Shown here in pieces: positions 8,728 through 16,902 of a stretch of DNA of 48,317 bases. The DNA is taken from contig NZ_WIVE01000033.1 of NCBI RefSeq assembly GCF_009601025.1, positions 1 to 48,317 on the forward strand. Reading direction: 5' to 3'. Source of the DNA: Roseospira navarrensis (lineage in GTDB: Bacteria > Pseudomonadota > Alphaproteobacteria > Rhodospirillales > Rhodospirillaceae). The number at the start of each line of letters is the position of its first letter. The first letter of the stretch is position 1. The position numbers were made by a program, and so were the translations under genes. The notes under the pieces were generated by a model. That model was not told the DNA's origin. It did no database searches and saw only the letters and a program-made list of their open reading frames with translations.

Positions 8728-11700
8728 TCAGATCATCAGGTCGTCCGTCGCAAGGATCGTGGAGACGTCGGCCGCCATGTCCTCGGTGATGAACTGGTCG
8801 TAGACCGCCAGATTGTCCACATCGCCGTCCAGGCTCCGCCCCCAGGCCGTACCACCCAGCCAAATGTCGTAGCTGGAGCTGTCCGCCAGGGAGACACCCG
8901 CCAGCGTCTCGCTCGCCACCATCTGGCCATCCAGGTAGGCCTGGAAGGCGCCGGAGGTCTCGTCCACCGCGAAGCCGACCGTGTGCCACTGGCCATCCAT
9001 CACACCCTGATCGGAGACCGTGACATTGTGCCGTTCGCCATCCAGGAAGGTGAAGGTCAGGTCACCGTCCTCGCCCAACACCACACCGACATTCATGTGG
9101 TGCCAGAACATGCGCGCGTCCCCACTCAGGCCATCGGTCCGGAAGTCGAAGAAGACGCTGACCTCGTCCTGGCCGGCCAGGGCGCTGTTGTCGTCAAGGC
9201 TGACGTATCCGCTCGTGGTATCGACGTAGACGGACCCGTCGGCTTCGGCCACGACCTGGGCCGCGCCCTTCAGAACCGCTTCGGCAAGGCCGTCGCCGTC
9301 GGAGTCCATCGCCCCATCGAAGGACAGGCTCGGAGCCGGCCCGGCCACGTCCGTGTCGGTCCCGCCGTCGGTCGTCGGATCGGTGACCGGATCGGTGACC
9401 GGATCGGTGACCGGATCGGTGACCGGATCAGTGACCGGATCGGTGACCGGATCGGTGGTGGGCTCGGACACGGTCGGCGCGACACCGGCGATCGCCTGCG
9501 CCGTCTCGCAATCCACGCACTCGGCGAAGATATCCAGGTTGTTGACGTCGCCGTCCAGGCTCCGCCCCCAGGCCGTGCCGCCCAGCCACACGTCGCGGCT
9601 GGAGCTGTCCGCCAGGCTGAGGCCGTCCAGGGTCTCGCTCGCGACCAGCTCGCCATCCAGGAAGGCCTGGAACGCGCCGGTGGTCTCGTCCACCGTGAAG
9701 CCGACCTTGTGCCATTCGCCATCGATCACACCGAGATCGGAGACGGTGACGGACTGCCGGTCGCCGTTCAGGAACGTGAAGGCGAGGTCGCCGTTTTCCT
9801 TCAGAACCACACCCATGTTCATGTGGTGCCAGAACATGCGCGCTTCGCCGCCCGGTGCGGTTTCGGTCCGGAAGTCGAAGAAGACGCTCAGTTGGTCACT
9901 GCCGGTCAGGGCCGTGTTGTCCGTAAAGCTGACGTAGCCGTCCGTGGTGTTGACGTAGCTGGTGCCGTCCGCGGCGGTCTGCAGCGTAGCGCCGCCTTCC
10001 AGGCTGACGCAACTGTCGTCGTAGCTGCACGCGTCGAAGGCGAACTGCGTCTCCGGCAGCAGGACCGGCTCCACCGTGTCTTCGGGCTCGGTCGGCTCGA
10101 CCGGATCCGCGACCACCTCGGCGGAGGTCAGAACCTTGGACACGGACTCACCGGCGCCGGTCAGGTAGGCATCGAACGCGGTGTTCAGGGTCTCGACGGA
10201 GGCCGCGTCGCTGGAGTCCGCCGTCATGTTCAGGTGCGACACATAACCCTGGAACCCACCCTTCCACAGGTTGCCGAGCATCGGATGCCAGGACGCCTGG
10301 GCCAGGGTCAGCCCGGAAATGTCACCGGAGCCGACCAGCGCGCCGTCCACATAGACGCCGACGGAGCCCGCATCCGAGTCATAGCTGACCGCCACATGGT
10401 GCCAGTCGGTATCCTGCAGGCCGGCCCCGCTGGTGGTGACGGCAACATCCTGACCGTCCTGAGTGGCCAGCCAGACCTTCAACTCGCCCGTGTCCGTCAG
10501 CGTCACCGTGAAGGCCGTGTGCATCCGGAAGATATCACCCACGCCACCCAGCACATCGGCGCGCTGCAGGCCGAAATCCAATGTGAAGGCATCAAGGCTG
10601 TAGAGCTGATCGTTGTCACCGATGTCGAGCTTCACACCCAGCGTGTTGGTCATGTCGAGCGCGGTGACGCCATCCACGTCGGCAAAGACCGCCTCGTCCA
10701 CGTTGGTCCCGTCGCCGTTGTAATAGGACAGGTCCTCGACGGCGCCCGCCTGGAAGTCCAGAGCCATCAGGACGCGGTCCGCGATCTCGATCGCGGTCAC
10801 GTTGGTCGCCTGCGACCCGTCCGCGCCGGTCACGGTCAACTGGGCCGTATAGGCGCCGGGAACGTTGGTCTTGAACTCGAATGTCACGCCAGAGGCCGTC
10901 TGGACCGCGTTCCCCTCGGCGTCGAAGACCGTCCACGCGAAGTCGGCCGCATCAGCGGACAGCAGCCCGGAGGCATCGCGGGTCAGGCTGCCGTCGAGGA
11001 CCAGGGCCTCGCCCGTCAGAGCTTCATTGTCCTCGAACCGGATCGACGCCGTCAGCGCGTCGGGGGTGGCGTCGAACTGCGTCTGCGGAGCCCCGAAGCC
11101 GGCCGCCGGGCTGTCCGGCAGAACCTGAAGGTCCTCGGGAACCGCCACGGTCGCGCCGCCCAGCGCGTCGCTGAACACGGTCTGCACGTAGTTGGGCGCC
11201 AGCGGATCGGTGTTCTGGGTGATGAAGTTCTCGCCCACCGAGCTGTTGGGATCACTGGTCCTCAGAACCGGCTCGGCCGGCACGATGTTGCCGTAGATTT
11301 CGACGTTGAACGATTCGCCATTCGAATTGATGTGCGGAACCCACAGGGAGTCGCTGTCGCCCTCGGTGGACTGGACAATCGTGTTGTCCCGGATCACCAA
11401 GCCGTCCGTCTCACCCACCGTGATCCCGTGGATCACGGACGTGTAGATGACGTTATCCTCGATCAGGATGTTCTGGTAGTACATGTCGTAGCCGCCGCCC
11501 TGTGAGTCCACGGCTTCGTTGCGCATGAAAATCGCCTGCGGCGCGTCACCCTCGCCCCGATCGAAAATGTTCTCGCGGATCACGATGTTGGTGGACGGTT
11601 CCGTCGTACCGTTGGTCCAGAACTGGACGAAGTCCTGGTGCGAGGTGTCCGTATCGGCCTTGTCGAAGTTGCTGAAATGGTTGCCTTCGATCAGCACGTT

Positions 11701-12255
11701 GTTCACCGTCACGAAGTTGAAGCCATCCGACGTCATCTTCGTGACGGTGTTCCCGGTGACCGTCAGCCCGTCCACCCGGCCGAAGACGGCGCCGCGGTGG
11801 AACGTCTCGAACTGGCAATCGGTCACGCCGATGTCGCTGCTGTCGGTCACATACAGGCCAATGCCGCCGCCGTAGCCGTCAGACACCGTGCCGGTCCCTT
11901 CCACGGGCTGGCCAGAGAACTCACAGTCATTGAAGGTGATGCCGCTGCTTTCGCCGACGGTGAAGGGCTTTTCGCGGGTCGGATCACCACCCTGATACGT
12001 GTAGCTGAAGTCAACATCCTGGAACGTGATATTGTCGACACCGTACACTTCCAGGCCGGTAATCACCGCCGGGCTTTCGCTATCCAGCGACTGAATGGTC
12101 ACGGGCGCATCGTAGTTGGCGGTGGCCGGATTCTTCACGCCGTGGATGCTGATGTCGTCGTACTGGCCGCCCGCCAGGAGAATTGTTTCGCCACCTGTGG
12201 CCTTCTCCAGCACGGCAATGAGTTCTTCGCTGTTCGACACGGTGTACGACGTCAT
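8728..12255 (-). CDS. Giant exported right-handed beta-helix protein with three LamG-like domains
   Basis: 1175 residues. Residues 1-390 form a right-handed parallel beta-helix (CASH/PL6-like repeats such as VLIEGNHF, IVIRENIF and LVIRDNTIV, plus a QDFVQFWT segment seen in secreted alphaproteobacterial beta-helix proteins). A PKD/Ig-like part follows (about 395-480), then a concanavalin/LamG-like domain (about 490-700), a second (about 735-925), an acidic TDPV repeat linker (about 933-960), and a third LamG (about 970-1160) that is nearly a duplicate of the second. There is no N-terminal signal peptide, and the protein is strongly acidic with an Asp-rich, hydrophobic end (TDDLMI). Type I secretion is therefore the likely route (inference; no ABC exporter is in view). 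It probably binds or modifies polysaccharide. GGAG precedes the ATG. Confidence 0.8.
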   Translation of the reverse strand: MTSYTVSNSEELIAVLEKATGGETILLAGGQYDDISIHGVKNPATANYDAPVTIQSLDSESPAVITGLEVYGVDNITFQDVDFSYTYQGGDPTREKPFTVGESSGITFNDCEFSGQPVEGTGTVSDGYGGGIGLYVTDSSDIGVTDCQFETFHRGAVFGRVDGLTVTGNTVTKMTSDGFNFVTVNNVLIEGNHFSNFDKADTDTSHQDFVQFWTNGTTEPSTNIVIRENIFDRGEGDAPQAIFMRNEAVDSQGGGYDMYYQNILIEDNVIYTSVIHGITVGETDGLVIRDNTIVQSTEGDSDSLWVPHINSNGESFNVEIYGNIVPAEPVLRTSDPNSSVGENFITQNTDPLAPNYVQTVFSDALGGATVAVPEDLQVLPDSPAAGFGAPQTQFDATPDALTASIRFEDNEALTGEALVLDGSLTRDASGLLSADAADFAWTVFDAEGNAVQTASGVTFEFKTNVPGAYTAQLTVTGADGSQATNVTAIEIADRVLMALDFQAGAVEDLSYYNGDGTNVDEAVFADVDGVTALDMTNTLGVKLDIGDNDQLYSLDAFTLDFGLQRADVLGGVGDIFRMHTAFTVTLTDTGELKVWLATQDGQDVAVTTSGAGLQDTDWHHVAVSYDSDAGSVGVYVDGALVGSGDISGLTLAQASWHPMLGNLWKGGFQGYVSHLNMTADSSDAASVETLNTAFDAYLTGAGESVSKVLTSAEVVADPVEPTEPEDTVEPVLLPETQFAFDACSYDDSCVSLEGGATLQTAADGTSYVNTTDGYVSFTDNTALTGSDQLSVFFDFRTETAPGGEARMFWHHMNMGVVLKENGDLAFTFLNGDRQSVTVSDLGVIDGEWHKVGFTVDETTGAFQAFLDGELVASETLDGLSLADSSSRDVWLGGTAWGRSLDGDVNNLDIFAECVDCETAQAIAGVAPTVSEPTTDPVTDPVTDPVTDPVTDPVTDPVTDPTTDGGTDTDVAGPAPSLSFDGAMDSDGDGLAEAVLKGAAQVVAEADGSVYVDTTSGYVSLDDNSALAGQDEVSVFFDFRTDGLSGDARMFWHHMNVGVVLGEDGDLTFTFLDGERHNVTVSDQGVMDGQWHTVGFAVDETSGAFQAYLDGQMVASETLAGVSLADSSSYDIWLGGTAWGRSLDGDVDNLAVYDQFITEDMAADVSTILATDDLMI
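9377..9460 (-). repeat. 12-bp in-frame minisatellite encoding the TDPV linker
   Basis: Six consecutive copies of GGATCGGTGACC (one with a single substitution at 9425-9436) and a seventh degenerate copy. On the coding strand each unit gives Thr-Asp-Pro-Val. Because the unit is 12 bp, gain or loss of copies changes linker length without shifting the frame. Confidence 0.95.
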
Positions 12256-12698
12256 CTCACCAACTCCTTCAGCCTGACGACCGCGCCTTCATTCTGAAAC
12301 GGCCGATGTCTACGGTGGGATCACAGTAGATCAGGCTTCGGATCTGGACAGTGACGGGCGTTACAACTCCGTTCTTTGCTTTTTATTTACTTTTTCTGAC
12401 ATTTCTTTTGTTTATTATTTTGCGACGAATTTTGCCGGCATTCGGATCGAAATGGGTGCCATGATCCGACGACCGGAGCCGGCCCCCGGACACGCAGCCG
12501 CAGGCGGGGCCGGACCCTCGACGGACGACCGGGGCGCGCGCTGTTCAAATCGCGGGGGCTGTTGCCCTCATGGGCGGTTGTCGTCGCGCCCCGTCGGGAC
12601 ACGGACGTGTCACCGCAGCGCGGCGCCGGCGCGGTCAGGGGCGCCGCACGGGCCACGACACCCCGGCGCGCGAGCGGACAGGCCCCCGAGGGCCGGGA
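12256..12698. other. Intergenic region with AT-rich promoter zone
   Basis: This holds the upstream region of the beta-helix gene, including a strikingly AT-rich block (about 12369-12430, many A/T runs) that should contain its promoter. Further right are a third copy of the 17-bp motif (12619-12635) and a short hairpin (GGCCC 12681-12685 with GGGCC 12690-12694) just past the stop of the O-antigen ligase-like gene. No gene is supported. Confidence 0.6.
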
Positions 12699-14033
12699 TC
12701 ACACTGGATTGGGCGCAGCGGCCTCCGGCTCCGGGGCGAGCGAGGCGTTGTGGCGCGCGGCGGCGAGGCGGTTCACGCGCCGCTGATACTCCCGGAACCA
12801 CATACCGGCCCCCAGGTAGAATATGTACAGAACAAAAGGCTGATTCCAAAGGTGGACGGTCAGAATCGAAAACGAAAGGGCGATCATCATGATATTGTAG
12901 CCCTTCCGGAAATTGTTGACGTATGGAATGGTCACTTTCGCACGGACATTGTTCACGATGACGAAGACAAGCGTCAGGAACAGCAACAAGAATCCCGGAA
13001 TCCCATAGCGTAGCGCCGTGACAAGCCAGAAATTGTCCGTACTGTTCGAGTGCATCCAGTCCGGCATATCCCACGCATTGAACCCGATCCCGAAAATCGG
13101 GTTTCGAAACAGATCGTCGGACGCGAAATTCCAGATGAGGATTCGGTTATACGCGCTTCCGGGACTCAGACTCAGGTAACTGATGGCGACCTGATAGGGC
13201 GTTCTGTCGGACAGCAGGTCCACCACCACGTATCCCGCAATGATGAGCGTTGCAAGAATCTTCCATTTCGACGCAACCTTCACGACCTTGTCCCAGGCGA
13301 ACGCAAGCAACTGAACCGCGAGCAGCGTAAACGCGCCGGACGACAAAGAGAACATTGTCGTTGATACTGGAAGCAATGCGCGGAACAATGACCGTATTAT
13401 ACGCGTCCTCTTGTACGTCAAATACATGGCCGGAGCAAGCAGGCTGCCAAACACCATACCGTGCAATATCGGGTGGTCAAAAGCAGTTTGAGCCCGAAAA
13501 TACCCCAATCGGACACCGTAAAAACCACGTGAAACTGAAAAGGACCCGAGTAACATTGAAAACACATTCTTGTTTGTCACTGATTCGAAAATCGCAAGCG
13601 GCAGCATCACCGCAGCCGCAACCAAAAGAATAACGAACGCTTGCATAAAGGCCTTCGGAGACCTGATCTGCGTGCGGGCTAGGAAATAGGCACCCAGGAC
13701 TTCGATCGCATAAATCCCCACGGCTTCAATTCGCACGACGCCATGCAAGACGAGGATGGCGACAGACGCCCACATCACATGAATAACGATCAGCCCATCC
13801 GCAAGGGAAGGCCGGATGGTTCGATCTGAAAAGAACGCAAAAAGCGCTGGAAAAAAGAAAAGAATAAGGATAAACCGAAATGTCTGGAGGTGAATAGGGC
13901 CAATGCTCAAGCCAACGGGTATAAACAGAGATACAAGAAAAAGCGCACCCATGATCCCAAGCCTTTTTTCAGGGACCCGGGCTCGCAGCGCTCCATCCAA
14001 CCCATTTCCAGTCGCGTTCATTGACTGTGCCAT
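12699..14033 (-). CDS. O-antigen ligase/polymerase family membrane protein (WaaL/Wzy type)
   Basis: 444 residues with about ten to twelve hydrophobic segments starting after a short polar N-terminus. A periplasmic loop carries FGIGFNAWDMPDWMHSNSTDNFWLV and is followed by a conserved hydrophobic segment (RYGIPGFLLLFLTLVFVIV). This is the pattern of the Wzy_C/O-antigen ligase domain, where the loop motif precedes the last helices. Members either polymerise O-antigen or exopolysaccharide units or ligate them to a carrier at the outer face of the inner membrane; the sequence cannot separate these. The start at 14033 is preceded closely by GGAAGA, and the Met at 14021 is an alternative. The DNA is clearly less GC-rich than the chromosome around it, which suggests transfer together with the FkbM gene. 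Confidence 0.75.
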   Translation of the reverse strand: MAQSMNATGNGLDGALRARVPEKRLGIMGALFLVSLFIPVGLSIGPIHLQTFRFILILFFFPALFAFFSDRTIRPSLADGLIVIHVMWASVAILVLHGVVRIEAVGIYAIEVLGAYFLARTQIRSPKAFMQAFVILLVAAAVMLPLAIFESVTNKNVFSMLLGSFSVSRGFYGVRLGYFRAQTAFDHPILHGMVFGSLLAPAMYLTYKRTRIIRSLFRALLPVSTTMFSLSSGAFTLLAVQLLAFAWDKVVKVASKWKILATLIIAGYVVVDLLSDRTPYQVAISYLSLSPGSAYNRILIWNFASDDLFRNPIFGIGFNAWDMPDWMHSNSTDNFWLVTALRYGIPGFLLLFLTLVFVIVNNVRAKVTIPYVNNFRKGYNIMMIALSFSILTVHLWNQPFVLYIFYLGAGMWFREYQRRVNRLAAARHNASLAPEPEAAAPNPV

Positions 14034-14237
14034 TTCTTCCGATTCTGATAAGCGCTTGCCCCCACTTGTGCACCTTCCGGTTAATCTTGATGGCACGCGC
14101 CCCGTTGGGCGGCGCATCAATCGGGGGCCGCAGGAGCCGGCACTGTATCCTCACTGGGCTCGAATCAAGAAGAATGCCGGACAGCGGAACCCCAAAAAAG
14201 GCGCATTATGGGCGATACATTCAATCCAAGGGCCTGG

Positions 14238-14861
14238 TTAAGCCCCCCGACGCTCGTACAGATCGTCCGTCATCGCGATGCGGGCACGGAACTCATAGCC
14301 ATGCTCGGCCATCACCGCGCGGACTTTTTGATCGCCACCCAAAACGGACACGTTTTCGATCAGCAGCCAGTCGATCTTAATCCGGCCAAGGTTCAATCCT
14401 TCAATGACAGCTAACTCAGCGCCTTCGACGTCGATCAAGGCAAGGTCGATATGGGTGACGTCTGGAAGGAAATGATCCAGCGGATAACACGCTACGTCAT
14501 AGATCTTATGCTGATGGAGCGAAAGATCTTCGGCGCGGACGCAATCCGAAAACCCGGACAATTGGTGCTCCCAACCCTGGAGTGCCTCGAACTCAACAAA
14601 CGGCCGTTCGCAGGCGTTGTTCGAGATCGCTGCGCAGAAAAAAGGTGTAGTTCTTTCACGCGCCCAATCCTCCTTAAAACAGGATAGGGGATCGAAAGCC
14701 CAACCCCTCCACCCGGCGCGCTCAAACACATAACTATTGCTATTTTCTATTGGCCTGTTAGCCCCAATATCAATAAATATTCCGGTGTCTTGAGACTTAA
14801 AAACGTGATTCAAAAAATAGTGATCTTGCCCAAACTGAGATCTGCACCCGCTTTTACGCAT
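14238..14861 (-). CDS. FkbM family methyltransferase (catalytic part)
   Basis: 207 residues. SQFGQDHYFLNHVF leads into the SAM-binding motif FIDIGANRP, then ERAGWRGWAFDP, an acidic DLALIDVEGAE motif and a closing IENVSV strand. All are diagnostic of FkbM-type SAM-dependent O-methyltransferases that modify sugars of O-antigens and capsules. Family members usually carry a basic N-terminal extension before SQFGQD. Here that extension appears to sit in the preceding 58-codon frame, separated by one amber codon in the same reading frame. The core domain itself is complete, so activity is possible if translation starts at the ATG right after the stop. The low local GC content matches the neighbouring ligase gene. 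Confidence 0.8.
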   Translation of the reverse strand: MRKSGCRSQFGQDHYFLNHVFKSQDTGIFIDIGANRPIENSNSYVFERAGWRGWAFDPLSCFKEDWARERTTPFFCAAISNNACERPFVEFEALQGWEHQLSGFSDCVRAEDLSLHQHKIYDVACYPLDHFLPDVTHIDLALIDVEGAELAVIEGLNLGRIKIDWLLIENVSVLGGDQKVRAVMAEHGYEFRARIAMTDDLYERRGA

Positions 14862-15038
14862 CTACTTAATTTCTTGTTTCTTGTATCTAACGATTGCCAC
14901 GTCTTTTGATATCGAACGCGCCACCCTCGTATCTACTTTGTACTTGTACCACTCGTATACAGATTTTGCCATCTGAAACAGCAGGCGCTGTCGGCCGAGC
15001 AGCCTTTTGACGCGACTTCTTATATATTCAACGCTCAT
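14862..15038 (-). CDS. 58-residue basic ORF in frame with, and directly before, the FkbM gene
   Basis: Read from the minus strand: starts MSVEYIRSRVKRLLG, continues through FQMAKSVYEWYKYKV and ends RYKKQEIK with TAG at 14862-14864. The next codon is the ATG of the FkbM gene, in the same frame with zero bases between. It is rich in Arg and Lys and looks like the N-terminal extension of FkbM methyltransferases, so the two together would form one 266-residue protein with a nonsense codon. A ribosome site (AGGG) lies about 9 bases before the ATG. Alternatives are a leader peptide giving translational coupling, amber suppression, or a sequencing error. Confidence 0.55.
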   Translation of the reverse strand: MSVEYIRSRVKRLLGRQRLLFQMAKSVYEWYKYKVDTRVARSISKDVAIVRYKKQEIK

Positions 15039-15651
15039 GCTTTTCGCCCTTTTAAACCATTCTTCAGTGCCAGTGGCTAACCTGAGGGTGTCGTCGGGTT
15101 AAGGCAAGGCAGATCTGACCCTTCAGAGGCCTAACCGGCCCCAGGCGCCCGCCACTATACGGATTGCATTTCTGAGCGACAAATATTTTGCCCCGTTGAC
15201 AGATGTGCGGATCGGACGAAAAAAATTTCCGGGCCAAGTCGAAATACCTTTTGATGCCAATGTTCGCCCGACCATACAGCAAAGAAATGACATACCCTTC
15301 GCTACGGGGCACCAAAGGTGAACGGCGGCGGCGGCCGCCTCGCCTCCTGGGGGGCCCGACGACATCGCGCACCCCCTGGAGCATCGGGCGACTGGGCAGC
15401 GGGCCGCACGGGATCGCCAACCGGGGAACCGCAATCGAGATGGGCAACAGGGTTCCAATGCATCACATGAACGGTGGCCAACTTGTTCGGCCCTAGAAAG
15501 GTACCTTGTGCCCCGTCAATGGGGTGCAGTACGTTGGCTTGGATGCCGTGTGCCGGTCTCGGACATCAGTGTTCGCCCACAACGGCACGGACCAAACAAT
15601 ACCCTCTTTGCCGCAGGACCAACACCGGCAGCAGTCTCGGAGAGCGGTTAT
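15039..15651. other. 613-bp intergenic region between divergent polysaccharide genes
   Basis: The left part (to about 15300) has reduced GC and should hold the promoter of the minus-strand FkbM unit. The right part leads into the fucosyltransferase. Frames of 60-127 codons exist on both strands but show no family motif, and their composition changes abruptly within them. They could be worn-down gene remnants; none is supported as a gene. Confidence 0.5.
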
Positions 15652-16611
15652 ATGAGCCGATATGTGTTGATTAAGGGAAAAGGTGGCTTCGGCAACCGGA
15701 TCCTTTCGGCTGCGACCGGAATTGTTTATGCAGAACTTACAGATCGACAGCCCGTGATCGACTGGCGCGACAATACTTATGACAGCACGGGAATGAATGT
15801 TTACAAAACTTTGTTTGACTCGCCTGAGATGCCGGACCCGGAAAGCCTGAACGATGAACAATCCGTGGCGCCAGCCCTCTGGCGCGGCCGGCTGGGCATG
15901 AACCCTTCAGAGTTGATTTCTCAGTTCGATCCGAAGAAGCACTCCGACCCCTTCATTTACCGGAAATACTGCGTTGATCTCAGCCGGCTCGATCGCGAGA
16001 CGACCGTCGTCGTATTCTGGTCTTACTTGCCCAAGCTTGCGCGGCTGAACCGGGCGCTCCGGGCCGACCCGCGGTTCCGCGGCCGCTCCCACGTCGCCAT
16101 CAACCGGGATGTCCTGGAAACGTGGTTTCGCCCCAACGCGCGGATTCGGGCCAAGGTTGACGCCCTTGCATCAGCCGACCGGCGGCCCTTGATCGGCGTC
16201 CATATCCGCTACACCGACCGCAAGACGCCGCTGGGCGCCTTCGAGCGCGCCTTGACGACCGCCCTGGCGAAGCAACCCGACGCCGCGATTTTCCTGGCGA
16301 CGGACAGTGGCGAGGTCGAACGGCGCATCCGCGATCGGTTTCCGGGGGTGTTTACCCTGGCGAAGTGGCTGCCGGAAGACGGAGGACGCCTGCACAACAA
16401 CGCGAATATACCGGATGCGACCCTCGAAGCGGAAAACGCGCTGGCGGACATGTGGACGTTGGGGCAGTGCGACCAGTTGCTGTACTCCAGCCGGTCCACG
16501 TTCTCCGTCGTCAGCGCCATTCTTGGCAGCGCGCGCGGACAGCGCGCCCTTGACGTCGAACGGGCCAATCCCCTGCTTCGCGCAAAGCAGGCATTTCAAA
16601 GATATGCCTGA
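15652..16611 (+). CDS. NodZ-like (GT23-type) fucosyltransferase family protein
   Basis: 319 residues. An N-terminal glycine-rich KGKGGFGNRI segment (9-17) and IDWRDNTY (36-43) are followed by VHIRYTDRK (183-191), the HxRxxD-type GDP-fucose binding motif of the NodZ/FUT8/O-fucosyltransferase superfamily. FLATDS (214-219) and a C-terminal SSRSTFS (279-285) complete the usual order. Such enzymes transfer fucose from GDP-fucose to a carbohydrate acceptor in the cytoplasm. The adjacent gmd gene supplies the first step to GDP-fucose, which supports the assignment. The start at 15652 has CGGAGAG upstream. The acceptor is unknown; a surface glycan is most likely given the O-antigen ligase-like and FkbM genes nearby. 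Confidence 0.72.
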   Translation: MSRYVLIKGKGGFGNRILSAATGIVYAELTDRQPVIDWRDNTYDSTGMNVYKTLFDSPEMPDPESLNDEQSVAPALWRGRLGMNPSELISQFDPKKHSDPFIYRKYCVDLSRLDRETTVVVFWSYLPKLARLNRALRADPRFRGRSHVAINRDVLETWFRPNARIRAKVDALASADRRPLIGVHIRYTDRKTPLGAFERALTTALAKQPDAAIFLATDSGEVERRIRDRFPGVFTLAKWLPEDGGRLHNNANIPDATLEAENALADMWTLGQCDQLLYSSRSTFSVVSAILGSARGQRALDVERANPLLRAKQAFQRYA

Positions 16612-16902
16612 GCAGAGGACTGCCGTACTGAGTGCATTGCGGGCAGGCCATCTGTTCAAACCCCATCCTCGGCCCCGGATTGGGGGGTATCCTGGAGGAC
16701 TCGGGGCGGCAACTCTGCCTGGATCACTCACCTCGGATGCGTTTCAATGCGTCCGCCCTGACGGCGTTGGGGCGGCGGACGACCACGCCGCGACTGTCGG
16801 GCCCTTGAGTGGGTCCCCGGAGAGCCTCGACGCCTTGGACCGCGTCCGCCCATCCGCCGGGATCGCTTGGCTGACGACACCACATCTTGGGAGCGCGATA
16901 CG
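16612..16902. other. Intergenic region before gmd
   Basis: No gene is visible. A hairpin-prone segment (CCCCATCC ... GGATTGGGG, about 16661-16686) lies some 50 bp after the fucosyltransferase stop and may weaken read-through into gmd. Confidence 0.4.

Noticed and set aside
9377-9460. Possible CRISPR array
   Set aside because: Units are 12 bp, contiguous and without spacers, and are translated as TDPV in a real gene.
8464-11505. 1013-codon open frame on the plus strand
   Set aside because: It is antisense to the beta-helix/LamG gene, which has clear domains, codon bias and a ribosome site; the antisense frame has no motif and arises from high GC.
15064-15447. 127-codon minus-strand frame
   Set aside because: No recognisable family, abrupt change of composition, no ribosome site; at most a remnant.
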